NCBI GenBank assembly: GCA_029558715.1
Contig: JAKQEA010000062.1
Coordinates: 1 to 50,603 of the forward strand
From: Bacteroidota bacterium
GTDB lineage: Bacteria; Bacteroidota; Bacteroidia; Chitinophagales; Chitinophagaceae
Length of the DNA: 50,603 nt
Direction of reading: 5' to 3'
Positions 34,235 through 41,869 of the stretch are shown piece after piece. Numbering within the stretch: the stretch's first letter is position 1; each line of letters opens with the position of its first letter. The position numbers and the translations under genes were made by a program. Below the pieces are notes generated by a model, which was given only the letters and a program-made list of their open reading frames with translations, did not search any database and was not told the DNA's origin.

Positions 34235-34667
34235 AATGTCAAAACAACCTATAACCCCTGCTTACTATATCTATTATCCTGTAAAAGTTGCCAAAAGCAA
34301 AATTGCCGGGAAAGGCGCTTATGCTTTACAACATATTCCTGCTCGAAAAAAAATTGGAGATCTGGGAGGTGTTATTATCACCATGAAGGAAGCCATGAAA
34401 CTTATCAGGAATTTAGAAGTTATCAATATGGTTGAACTGGATGATGACCTGGCCCTGAATGCATCTGCAAATCCCAATGATATGCGTTTTATCAATCATT
34501 CCTGCGATCCTAATACGTTTATGCGGGTAATGAAGAAAAGGGTAGAATTTTATGCGTTAAAAAGAATCAAGAAGGGAGAAGAACTGAGTTGCGACTATGG
34601 TGAGACACATCATGAAGGGACCCTTCCCTGTAAATGCGGAGCCAAAAATTGCCGGGGATTTATCTGA
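34227..34667 (+). CDS. SET-domain protein lysine methyltransferase
   Basis: A 146-residue stand-alone SET protein. Seen: KIAGKGAYALQHIPARKKIGDLGG at the domain start (about 25-48), the SAM-binding core RFINHSCDPNT (88-97), catalytic Tyr124 in CDYGE, and a complete post-SET motif CKCGAKNC (Cys135, Cys137, Cys142). All signature residues are present, so activity is expected, with SAM as methyl donor and lysines as targets. Bacterial SET proteins are known but uncommon, and their targets are usually unknown. Start: ATG 34227 overlaps the nitroreductase stop; ATG 34236 is an alternative. Confidence 0.93.
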   Translation: MSRMSKQPITPAYYIYYPVKVAKSKIAGKGAYALQHIPARKKIGDLGGVIITMKEAMKLIRNLEVINMVELDDDLALNASANPNDMRFINHSCDPNTFMRVMKKRVEFYALKRIKKGEELSCDYGETHHEGTLPCKCGAKNCRGFI

Positions 34668-34735
34668 TTACTGAACTGGGATAAATCAGCTGATAAGAAG
34701 CTTATAATCCGTTTATTTGCCGTTATTATCAGAAT

Positions 34736-35788
34736 ATGAAAAAACTGTTTGTTATTCTTCTATTTTCCGGCCTCGTTGTTTTCTCCCTGTCATTTTCCAA
34801 AAAAAACCTGCGAGATATTTATTCAGGTCCTGTTTCCGATTGGCCCGCACCTTTTGTCGATGAAGGAGTAAATTGGAATGAACTGGGAGTTTTACCGGAA
34901 AGTCCGGTTGAAAAACAAAGAGATTCCCTGAAACATGTTATTGAACTGGGAAAAACATTATTCTTTGATACCAGGCTTAGTGGTTCGGGGAAAATCTCCT
35001 GTGCTACCTGTCATCAGCCAGCATTGAACTGGGCAGATGGAAAAGAGAAATCTATCGGTCACGAAGGGGCGATCAATAAACGAAACTCCCCGACAATTCA
35101 GAACAGTTGGTTTTACAAACGGTTATTCTGGGATGGCCGTTCCTCAGACCTGCAGGATCAGGCATTTGCTCCGATAAATAGTGAAACAGAAATGCACAGT
35201 GAAATGCCAGATGTGATGCGAAAACTAAGAAAAGTGAATAGCTATAAGGAGTTATTTAAAAAAGCTTTCGGTGATGAGCAAATTGACCCCGACAGGTTGA
35301 CAGAAGCTATTGCGGTTTTTGAAAAAACAATTGTGAGTCGTAAAAGCAGGTTTGATGACTTTTTAGAAGGTAATAAACAGGCCTTAACAAACAGTGAACT
35401 ACGTGGGTTACATTTATTCAGGACAAAGGCCAAATGTATGAATTGCCATAGTGGGCCTTTATTTACCGACAACCAGTTTCATAACAGTGGATTTTCAGGC
35501 AATGATGATGGTTATTATAAGGTGACACACAAGGAAGAGGACATGGGCAAATTCAAAACTCCTTCGTTAAGAGATGTGATGAAGACAGGCCCATGGATGC
35601 ATGATGGCTTGCAAAAAGATATGCCTTCAATTATAGAGAAATTCAACAAAGCAGATTTGCCAGCCGGAAAGGATAAACTGATTCAGCCTCTTGGACTTAC
35701 AAAAAGAGAAAAAAGCGACTTACTGGCTTTTCTTCATGCCATTTCTGCGGAACCGCTGGAGTTTCAGAAACCGGACTTACTGGAATAA
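34736..35788 (+). CDS. Di-haem cytochrome c peroxidase (CcpA/MauG family)
   Basis: A 350-residue periplasmic peroxidase that reduces hydrogen peroxide with electrons from small cytochromes. Seen: signal peptide (1-20), first haem site SCATCHQP (Cys89, Cys92, His93), the RNSPTIQN and FWDGRSSDLQDQA motifs, second haem site KCMNCHSGP (Cys234, Cys237, His238), FKTPSLRDV and GPWMHDG. Length is typical. Followed after 65 nt by a DUF4920 gene that has its own promoter box. Confidence 0.95.
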   Translation: MKKLFVILLFSGLVVFSLSFSKKNLRDIYSGPVSDWPAPFVDEGVNWNELGVLPESPVEKQRDSLKHVIELGKTLFFDTRLSGSGKISCATCHQPALNWADGKEKSIGHEGAINKRNSPTIQNSWFYKRLFWDGRSSDLQDQAFAPINSETEMHSEMPDVMRKLRKVNSYKELFKKAFGDEQIDPDRLTEAIAVFEKTIVSRKSRFDDFLEGNKQALTNSELRGLHLFRTKAKCMNCHSGPLFTDNQFHNSGFSGNDDGYYKVTHKEEDMGKFKTPSLRDVMKTGPWMHDGLQKDMPSIIEKFNKADLPAGKDKLIQPLGLTKREKSDLLAFLHAISAEPLEFQKPDLLE

Positions 35789-35810
35789 GCAACTTTTTCG
35801 GCTGAAAAGC

Positions 35811-35818
35811 TATCTTTG
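35811..35818 (+). promoter_or_regulatory. -7 box TATCTTTG upstream of the DUF4920 gene
   Basis: Exact TAnnTTTG match, 35 nt before the ATG at 35854. Confidence 0.45.
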
Positions 35819-35853
35819 CTATCAAAAAATAAATAAATCAAAAAAAGATAAGT

Positions 35854-36330
35854 ATGAAAAAATTGGTCTTTACACTTGTAATTGCAGGTCTTGGCTTTAT
35901 CGCTGATGCACAACCTCCTGCCGGTGATGCGAAACCCGGAGAATGGTATGGCGAAAAAGTTTCTACAGAAGGTGCAGTGGATCTTAATGATGTGGTTAAA
36001 AAATTGAACGGGGGATCTATGTTTCCCGAAGTAAAAATAAAAGCAAAGATCACAGAAGTATGCCCCAAAAAAGGTTGCTGGCTGAAACTTGAGCTGGAGA
36101 ACGGAGAAACTGCAATGGTGAAGATGAAAGACTATGGTTTTTTCCTGCCCCTGGCTGCAAAAGGAAAAACAGTCATAATTGATGGGGAAGTAAACTTAAA
36201 AACCACTTCTGTTGCCGAGCTGAAGCACTATGCTGAAGATGCCAAAAAAACAAAAGAGGAGATCGATGCCATAAAAGAGCCAAAGAAAGAGGTTAAGGTA
36301 ATGGCAAAAGGAATTGTGGTAGTGGAATAA
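35854..36330 (+). CDS. DUF4920-domain exported protein
   Basis: A 158-residue protein with a signal peptide (1-19). Seen: an OB-like beta domain with KAKITEVCPKKGCWLKLEL (two cysteines spaced by four), VKMKDYGFFLPL and GEVNLKTTSVAELKHYAEDAKK, which fit DUF4920. The Cys-Pro-Lys-Lys-Gly-Cys-Trp motif is the family hallmark and may bind metal or form a disulfide. The role is unknown; position after cytochrome c peroxidase suggests an envelope redox link. Confidence 0.9.
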   Translation: MKKLVFTLVIAGLGFIADAQPPAGDAKPGEWYGEKVSTEGAVDLNDVVKKLNGGSMFPEVKIKAKITEVCPKKGCWLKLELENGETAMVKMKDYGFFLPLAAKGKTVIIDGEVNLKTTSVAELKHYAEDAKKTKEEIDAIKEPKKEVKVMAKGIVVVE

Positions 36331-36353
36331 AATAGTTTTAATAGCAACTTATC

Positions 36354-36375
36354 AGCCATTCAATTATGAATGGCT
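36354..36375 (+). terminator. Rho-independent terminator after the DUF4920 gene
   Basis: A 9-bp stem AGCCATTCA / TGAATGGCT with an ATTA loop and a T-rich tail. Confidence 0.85.
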
Positions 36376-36384
36376 TTTTTATTG

Positions 36385-36525
36385 TCACACTTTAGTCAGT
36401 TTCCACTTTGCGTAAATGCTAATTCCTGATTCGGCATTTTTATCTTTTACATCTGCCACACATTTGCGCATCAATTCATGTATGACATTCATCAACCAAA
36501 CAGCTGATTCATTAGCGAACTGCTG
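36385..36525 (-). pseudogene. Possible 3' remnant of a decayed gene
   Basis: On the minus strand an open stretch of 46 codons, bounded upstream by TGA (36526-36528), ends in TGA at 36385. It reads like real protein: balanced composition, FANESAVWLMNVIHELM and ISIYAKWKLTKV. An ATG at 36492 would give a 35-residue peptide. No promoter or upstream frame continues it. It could be the end of a gene displaced when the haem-uptake cluster entered, a real small protein, or chance. The remaining bases of this gap (36331-36624) hold the terminator and the promoter of the next gene. Confidence 0.3.
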
Positions 36526-36598
36526 TCATTTGTTTGTCAAAGAATTGAAAAGTAATTTTTCCTGACAATTACATGATGAATAACGATTGCTGCTGAAA

Positions 36599-36606
36599 GA
36601 CATTTG
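36599..36606 (+). promoter_or_regulatory. Variant -7 box GACATTTG before the HmuR-like gene
   Basis: One mismatch to TAnnTTTG, 18 nt before the ATG at 36625. Its position argues against a TTG start at 36604. Confidence 0.35.
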
Positions 36607-36624
36607 CACCCGCAAACAAAGATT

Positions 36625-38682
36625 ATGAGGAAGATATATACACTGCTTAGCATTTTAATTACGGCGAATGCCGTAGTAGCACAGATTTCTCCAACAGAAG
36701 ATACCATAGAAAGCAAAGAGTTGGATAATGTGGTAGTAACCGGCCAATACAAGCCGCAATCCGCAAAGAACTCCGTGTACCAGGTTCGCACTATTACTGC
36801 TGAAAGAATACAGAAACAAGGTGCCGTAAACCTGCAGACAGTTTTGAACAATGAATTGAACATTCGTTTTTCACAGGATTTAGCTACCGGCGGTTCAGAT
36901 ATTACCATGATGGGTATGCGGGGCCAAAATGTAAAAATATTGGTAGATGGTTTGCCCATGGTGGGCCGGCAGGGAACATCGAATGAAATAAACATCAACC
37001 AGATTGATATTAACTCTATCGAACGTATTGAAATTGTAGAAGGCCCGATGAGTGTGGTGTATGGCGCCGATGCGCTGGCAGGAGTTATTAATATTATTAC
37101 AAAAAAAAATAAAACGGCTGCGTACTCTGTTACCGCAAGATTGCATGAGGAAACAGTGGGAAAGGAATACAGTTTCTTCAATGAAGGTATCCATAACCAG
37201 TATATTGGTTTTACAGCCAAACATAAAAATTGGGAATTTGGTGGAGCCTTCGGTCACAATTATTTTGGCGGATGGAGAGATACAGCCATCGGAAGAGAAT
37301 TAGTGTGGCATAAGAAAGACCAGTTGCTGTCAAATGGTTTCATCGGCTATAGCAAAAACAAATTCAGCATTCGCTACCGCCTCGATGGGTTGGACGAAAT
37401 CATCACCAATCCTGGCAACTATTTATTGTATCAACAGGCAAGTGGCGATACGCTGGCGCAGGACCAGGAATACCTGACCAACCGGCTGATGCACCAGTTG
37501 CAATCTTCTTATTTTGTAAACGGCAAACTAAATTTTCAATTACAAAGTTCTTATACTGATTATAGCAGGCAGGTATTCTCTACTACGGTTAGCCAGAAGA
37601 CGGGTAAAACAAGTTTAGATATGGGTACCGGTCGTCAGTCCATTGTTGACTTTACGGGGTTTACATTCCGGGCATTGGCGAATTATAAAATTTCAAAACT
37701 CATTTCTTTACAACCGGGCGTTGATATCAACCTCGACAGGGGCGAAGGCGAAAGGTTGAAAAGCGGCAACAATGCTGTAGATGATTATGCATTCTTTGTT
37801 ACTTCGGAAATTACACCATCAGAAAAAGTAAATATCCGCCCTGGGCTGCGCATTATTAAAAACTCTGTGTATGATGCGCCGCCGGTAATCCCTTCATTGA
37901 ACACAAAATTTGTTCTTACAAAAAATCTGGATTTTAGGTTAGCGTATGCAAGAGGTTTCCGTTCCCCATCATTAAGAGAATTGTATTTTAATTTCTTTGA
38001 TGCCAACCACCAGATAATTGGCAACCCCGATTTAAAGGCTGAGACATCCCACAGTTTTACCGGTTCATTTACCTGGAAAAAAGTTTCTCCAAAAGAGGTG
38101 GTGTACACAACAGTGCTGGGTGGCTTTTATAACTCAGTAAAAAACCTGATTGACTATGCTATATCAGCATCTAACCCCAATGTATTTGAATTGACAAATG
38201 TATCTGACAGCAGAACGGCAGGGGTAAACTTGAGTACAATTGCCAAATACAAGCAATGGAACATCAGCGTTGGCGCCTCTTACACCGGTTTTTATAATGA
38301 TTACTCGGAAACAGATGATGCGTTGCCATTATTACAATGGTCTGCAGAAGCTAATTCATCATTAGGTTATTCATTTACCAAGGCTGGTCTGGATGTAAAC
38401 CTGTTTTACAAATTCACCGGTAAACGTCCTTTCTACACTACCAATAGTAACCAGCAGGTAGTGCAGGCTGAGCAAAAAGGGTTTCATATGGCCGATTTGA
38501 CAGTTAATAAAAAAGCATTTAAGTATTTATCCTTCAATGCTGGTATCCGTAACCTCTTTGATGTGGACCGCATCAACAGTTCAGTAGTAAGTGGTGGCGT
38601 ACATGCATCCAACGGTGTAAGAAATATAGCCAACGGCCGCTCCTTCTTTGCAGGGGTAACCTTTAATTGGAACAAAAAATAA
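36625..38682 (+). CDS. TonB-dependent haem receptor, HmuR-like
   Basis: A 685-residue outer-membrane receptor. Seen: signal peptide (1-19), TonB-box-like ELDNVVVTG (about 36-44), a plug with GSDITMMGMRGQNVKILVDG, VEGPMSVVYGADALAGVINI, then a barrel with FRLAYARGFRSPSLRELYFNFFDANHQIIGNP (positions about 438-470) and a C-terminal FAGVTFNWNKK. The FRxPxxxELYFNxxD and NPDLKAE motifs are typical of haem/vitamin B12-type receptors. Haem is proposed because the next gene encodes a HmuY-like lipoprotein, the known partner of HmuR in Porphyromonas. It is the first gene of the cluster. Confidence 0.88.
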   Translation: MRKIYTLLSILITANAVVAQISPTEDTIESKELDNVVVTGQYKPQSAKNSVYQVRTITAERIQKQGAVNLQTVLNNELNIRFSQDLATGGSDITMMGMRGQNVKILVDGLPMVGRQGTSNEININQIDINSIERIEIVEGPMSVVYGADALAGVINIITKKNKTAAYSVTARLHEETVGKEYSFFNEGIHNQYIGFTAKHKNWEFGGAFGHNYFGGWRDTAIGRELVWHKKDQLLSNGFIGYSKNKFSIRYRLDGLDEIITNPGNYLLYQQASGDTLAQDQEYLTNRLMHQLQSSYFVNGKLNFQLQSSYTDYSRQVFSTTVSQKTGKTSLDMGTGRQSIVDFTGFTFRALANYKISKLISLQPGVDINLDRGEGERLKSGNNAVDDYAFFVTSEITPSEKVNIRPGLRIIKNSVYDAPPVIPSLNTKFVLTKNLDFRLAYARGFRSPSLRELYFNFFDANHQIIGNPDLKAETSHSFTGSFTWKKVSPKEVVYTTVLGGFYNSVKNLIDYAISASNPNVFELTNVSDSRTAGVNLSTIAKYKQWNISVGASYTGFYNDYSETDDALPLLQWSAEANSSLGYSFTKAGLDVNLFYKFTGKRPFYTTNSNQQVVQAEQKGFHMADLTVNKKAFKYLSFNAGIRNLFDVDRINSSVVSGGVHASNGVRNIANGRSFFAGVTFNWNKK

Positions 38683-38706
38683 TACTCACTATAAAATAGA
38701 AATAAC

Positions 38707-40107
38707 ATGTTTATGAAGAATGTATTCAGGATGGTGCTGGTAGTAGCAGCAACAGGTATCGTATTTGCATCTTGCCGTAAAAGAGACGCAGTTCTGCCCG
38801 ACAACTATGTAGTGTTCGAAACATCCTCTCAGGGAATTACTGCCACTGAAAGTTCAGTAACAGTAAAATTAAAACTAACGGGCGGTGTAAGCGCCGATAT
38901 ACCAGTTGTATTGAACCTTACAGAACAAGGCGTTGTGTATGGTACAGATTACACTACCACACCGGCGGCAGTAGCTGGTAAAGTAACCCTTACCGTTCCT
39001 TCCGGTAACAACGAAGCTTCGTTTACTATTAATAAAGTGGCCGGCGTGTTGTATGACGGAGACGAAAAAATTATAGCTGATATTTTCAGTTCAGGAAACC
39101 CGGTACTGATTGGCACTATCAAACAATTTACACTCAGCTTTGGTGAGTTGGTAGCTTCCGCAGCTTCCATGACGGTAAATGGAGGAGGCGCCACCTATCC
39201 TAATAAAGTGTTTATTGACCTCAGCGCCAACCGTCAGACAGGCGTGCAGCGCACCACTTGGGATTTGGGTTTTTATACGGGCAGCGAGTACCGGGTAACC
39301 TTAAACTCATCGCTGAATATGATGGCAAAGCAAATGAATAAAAATGATTTGAATACAGTTTCGGCTGCTGATACCGTCGGGTTCGCTGCAGATGTTACCT
39401 TTAGCCAGACAGCACCTACCACTGCTTCGCTTGCTTATATTGATTACCCCAATGGCGATTTAACCCGGACTGCGGTTGCTGAGGTTTCAGCCACTGCAAC
39501 GGATAATAAGGTATACATCGTAAACAGGGGCAATGGTATTGGTACAGGCGCAGCCAACCGTGGCTGGAAAAAAATCCGCATTATCCGCAATGCAGGCGGC
39601 GGTTACACTTTACAACATGCAGATATTGCCGCTACTTCATTCACTTCTGTTGATATTGCAAAAGAAGATGCCACCTACTTCAAATATGTTTCCTTTGAAA
39701 CCGGTTCAGCTTCAGTGGAGCCGCAAAAAAAGAAATGGGATTTGGCCTGGACCTACTTTGCCAATGCCACCAATTTTGGCGGCGGCGAAGTGCCATATAT
39801 GTTCCAGGATATTATTTTGATGAACCGGAATGTGCAGGTGGCAAAAGTGCTGGTGGCCACAAAGCCATTTGATGATTTTGCCGAAGCGGACATTGCAGCA
39901 CAAACCTTCTTAACAACACAAAACGCCATAGCCTCTGACTGGCGCAGTGGCGGCGGCCCTTCATCTGCACCGGCAGTGAGAACAGACCGTTATTACATTA
40001 TTAAGGACGGTGATAATAATTACTATAAAGTACGTTTCACTGCCTTAACGCAAAATGGTGAAAGGGGCTATCCGGCTTTTGAATCAGTGCTGGTGAAGAA
40101 AGGCTAA
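38707..40107 (+). CDS. HmuY-family haem-binding lipoprotein
   Basis: A 466-residue lipoprotein (lipobox VFASC, Cys23), larger than Porphyromonas HmuY. Seen: an N-terminal Calx-beta-like domain (about 35-145) with TGGVSADIPVVLNLTEQG, then a HmuY-like part (about 160-466) with RQTGVQRTTWDLGFYTGSEYRVTLNSSLNM, KKWDLAWTYFAN and DRYYIIKDGDNNYYKVRFTAL. The WDLGFYTG / WDLAWTYF pair is the mark of the HmuY family. It is expected to sit on the cell surface and capture haem for the receptor. Starts 24 nt after the receptor stop. A terminator follows at 40131. Confidence 0.88.
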   Translation: MFMKNVFRMVLVVAATGIVFASCRKRDAVLPDNYVVFETSSQGITATESSVTVKLKLTGGVSADIPVVLNLTEQGVVYGTDYTTTPAAVAGKVTLTVPSGNNEASFTINKVAGVLYDGDEKIIADIFSSGNPVLIGTIKQFTLSFGELVASAASMTVNGGGATYPNKVFIDLSANRQTGVQRTTWDLGFYTGSEYRVTLNSSLNMMAKQMNKNDLNTVSAADTVGFAADVTFSQTAPTTASLAYIDYPNGDLTRTAVAEVSATATDNKVYIVNRGNGIGTGAANRGWKKIRIIRNAGGGYTLQHADIAATSFTSVDIAKEDATYFKYVSFETGSASVEPQKKKWDLAWTYFANATNFGGGEVPYMFQDIILMNRNVQVAKVLVATKPFDDFAEADIAAQTFLTTQNAIASDWRSGGGPSSAPAVRTDRYYIIKDGDNNYYKVRFTALTQNGERGYPAFESVLVKKG

Positions 40108-40130
40108 GATCAATCACCCATCTTTTAAAT

Positions 40131-40152
40131 AACCACCTCCCTTGAGGTGGTT
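40131..40152 (+). terminator. Terminator between the HmuY-like and chelatase-like genes
   Basis: A 9-bp stem AACCACCTC / GAGGTGGTT with a 4-nt loop and TTTCC tail. It would stop or reduce read-through into the chelatase-like gene. Confidence 0.8.
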
Positions 40153-40244
40153 TTTCCTTTTTGCGAAACCCCATTTTACGGATATGGTAAGCCATCCTCC
40201 GGCATTAAATGTTCCTTTGTCACCTAATTGTAAATAAAACTGCT

Positions 40245-41198
40245 ATGTTTAATACCAACAGCAAGAAATTCTCTTCATTTTTTACCGCTATCCTCTTCAT
40301 TTTTTTACTTTCCTCCTGTGGAAGTGCTGACAAAACAGCTAAACAAACCAGCACTAAAAAGAAAGTAGGCGTACTGCTGGTAAACCACGGTTCCCGTTCC
40401 GAAGCCTGGAGAAACGGTCTGCTTGACCTTGAAAAAAAGGTAAGAGATTCCATATTGAAAGATGAGAACATCAAGGACGTAAAAACGGCGTTTATGGAAT
40501 ACACCGAACCCTCCATTGCCACCCGTCTGAAAGAATTTGATAAAGAAAATTACTCCGATGTAATACTGGTGCCGGTTTTTCTAACCGTAAGCTCCCACTC
40601 CTTCGATGATATTCCGACACTGATCGGGCAAAAAAATGACCCAAAATCAATCGAACTCTTTAAGATTGAAAAAATGGAACGTTACACCCCCACGGCAAAA
40701 GTGCATATTGCACCGCTGCTTGATTTCACGGACCTGTTGAAAAAGAACATTCTCAGCCGGGTGAGGTCGCTTTCTAAAGAACCGCAAAACGAAGGCCTCA
40801 CTCTTATTGCCTATGGCGATAAAACCTATAATGGGGAATGGAGCCAATTGATGCAAAATGCAGCTGAATATGTAAAAGAACACACCGGCATCAGTGACTA
40901 CAGTTACGGATGGTGCGGCCATGTGGCGCATTATAACCCTGACTCAACCACTGTGGCCATCCAACAGGTTCTGCAAAAAAAGAAATCAGCTATTGTTGTT
41001 CCGGTGCTGGTGGCTTTTGATGAAATGTTCCAGGTTAAGATCATTGGCGGTGGTATTGAAAAAGTGCCTGGCGCTAAAGAAAAAGTGCTTTATAAGCCTG
41101 ACGCCATCCTGCCCGATAAAGGAGTAGAAGAATGGGTGATCAACACTTCAAGAGATATAAGCAATCGCCTTTTTGCTCCGACTGCAAAAGCAAACTAA
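40245..41198 (+). CDS. Lipoprotein-anchored class II chelatase (CbiX/CbiK-like)
   Basis: A 317-residue protein. Seen: lipobox LLSSC (Cys25), so it is envelope-located, not cytoplasmic like ordinary cobalt or ferro-chelatases. The first half carries the CbiX signature VGVLLVNHGSRSEAW (His48) and VILVPVFLTVSSHSFDDIP; the second half has YGWCGHVAHYNPDS and AIVVPVLVAFDEMFQVKIIGGGI, i.e. two halves of the chelatase fold. Periplasmic CbiK-type chelatases are known in Desulfovibrio (family knowledge). In a haem-uptake cluster it may bind, insert or remove the metal of a tetrapyrrole. Direction of the reaction is not known. The ATG at 40245 gives the best lipoprotein signal. Its TAA shares a base with the next ATG (TAATG). 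Confidence 0.87.
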   Translation: MFNTNSKKFSSFFTAILFIFLLSSCGSADKTAKQTSTKKKVGVLLVNHGSRSEAWRNGLLDLEKKVRDSILKDENIKDVKTAFMEYTEPSIATRLKEFDKENYSDVILVPVFLTVSSHSFDDIPTLIGQKNDPKSIELFKIEKMERYTPTAKVHIAPLLDFTDLLKKNILSRVRSLSKEPQNEGLTLIAYGDKTYNGEWSQLMQNAAEYVKEHTGISDYSYGWCGHVAHYNPDSTTVAIQQVLQKKKSAIVVPVLVAFDEMFQVKIIGGGIEKVPGAKEKVLYKPDAILPDKGVEEWVINTSRDISNRLFAPTAKAN

Positions 41199-41776
41199 TG
41201 GCAGCAGGCTGGAAAGTTAAACTTCACCGGTGGTCTGTTGCCTGGCACAGGGATCTTGGCTATTTTTTTTCATCGCTGATAATTATTTACAGCATTTCAG
41301 GCCTTGCATTAAATCATGTCAACGACTGGAACCCCGATTTCATTATCCATAAAGAAACAGTTACACTTCCGAAAACCTATAGCCGCAGCGAGGTAGATAA
41401 TAAACTTGTGGCTGAGTTCGGTAAACTGGTCAAGGAAGAAAGTTTTAAGCTCTATGATTTTCCCACCAATAACCAGGTGAAGATATATTACGACAATGCC
41501 ACCCTGCACATTAACCTGGATAACAAAACCGGCGAATACGAAAAACTGACCAAGCGGCATATCTTTTACGAATCAAACGTTTTACATCGCAATAGCCTGA
41601 AAGGCTGGAAATGGATATCGGATATTTTTGCCATCATGCTCATTATCATCAGCGTTACCGGCCTTTATATTCTTAAAGGCAAATACGGATTTAGAAGAAG
41701 GGGCCTCTGGATCATGCTGGCGGGTTTGCTGCTGCCAGTTGCTGCTATCATTTTGTTTTATTATTTAAGCAGCTAA
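41198..41776 (+). CDS. PepSY-associated membrane protein
   Basis: A 192-residue protein. Seen: MAAGWKVKLHRWSVAWHRDLGYFF (start and first helix), a first membrane segment (about 22-40), a periplasmic PepSY-like domain (about 55-140), and membrane segments near the C terminus (SDIFAIMLIIISVTGLYILKG, then LWIMLAGLLLPVAAIILFYYL). The His-Arg-Trp...Trp-His-Arg and Leu-His-Arg motifs are common to PepSY_TM proteins of the iron/haem-linked type. Translation is coupled to the chelatase-like gene by TAATG. It may reduce iron or haem at the inner membrane (inference). Confidence 0.88.
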   Translation: MAAGWKVKLHRWSVAWHRDLGYFFSSLIIIYSISGLALNHVNDWNPDFIIHKETVTLPKTYSRSEVDNKLVAEFGKLVKEESFKLYDFPTNNQVKIYYDNATLHINLDNKTGEYEKLTKRHIFYESNVLHRNSLKGWKWISDIFAIMLIIISVTGLYILKGKYGFRRRGLWIMLAGLLLPVAAIILFYYLSS

Positions 41777-41794
41777 GAGGCTTTTTTACCAATC

Positions 41795-41840
41795 AAAAGG
41801 GCTTCAAATCTCTCTTAAAAGGGCCTCCAAAACCCTCTTA
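41795..41840 (+). repeat. Two imperfect 23-24 bp direct repeats upstream of ileS
   Basis: AAAAGGGCTTCAAATCTC... (41795-41817) and AAAAGGGCCTCCAAAACCC... (41817-41840) share the start AAAAGGGC and end CTCTTA, back to back. They lie between the PepSY gene stop and the ileS start. Confidence 0.5.
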
Positions 41841-41869
41841 TTATTTCGTACCTTCGCCACCATTTTAGA

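Noticed and set aside
36537-37220. 227-codon antisense frame overlapping the HmuR-like gene start
   Set aside because: Hydrophobic shadow of a clear receptor gene with signal peptide and plug motifs on the other strand.
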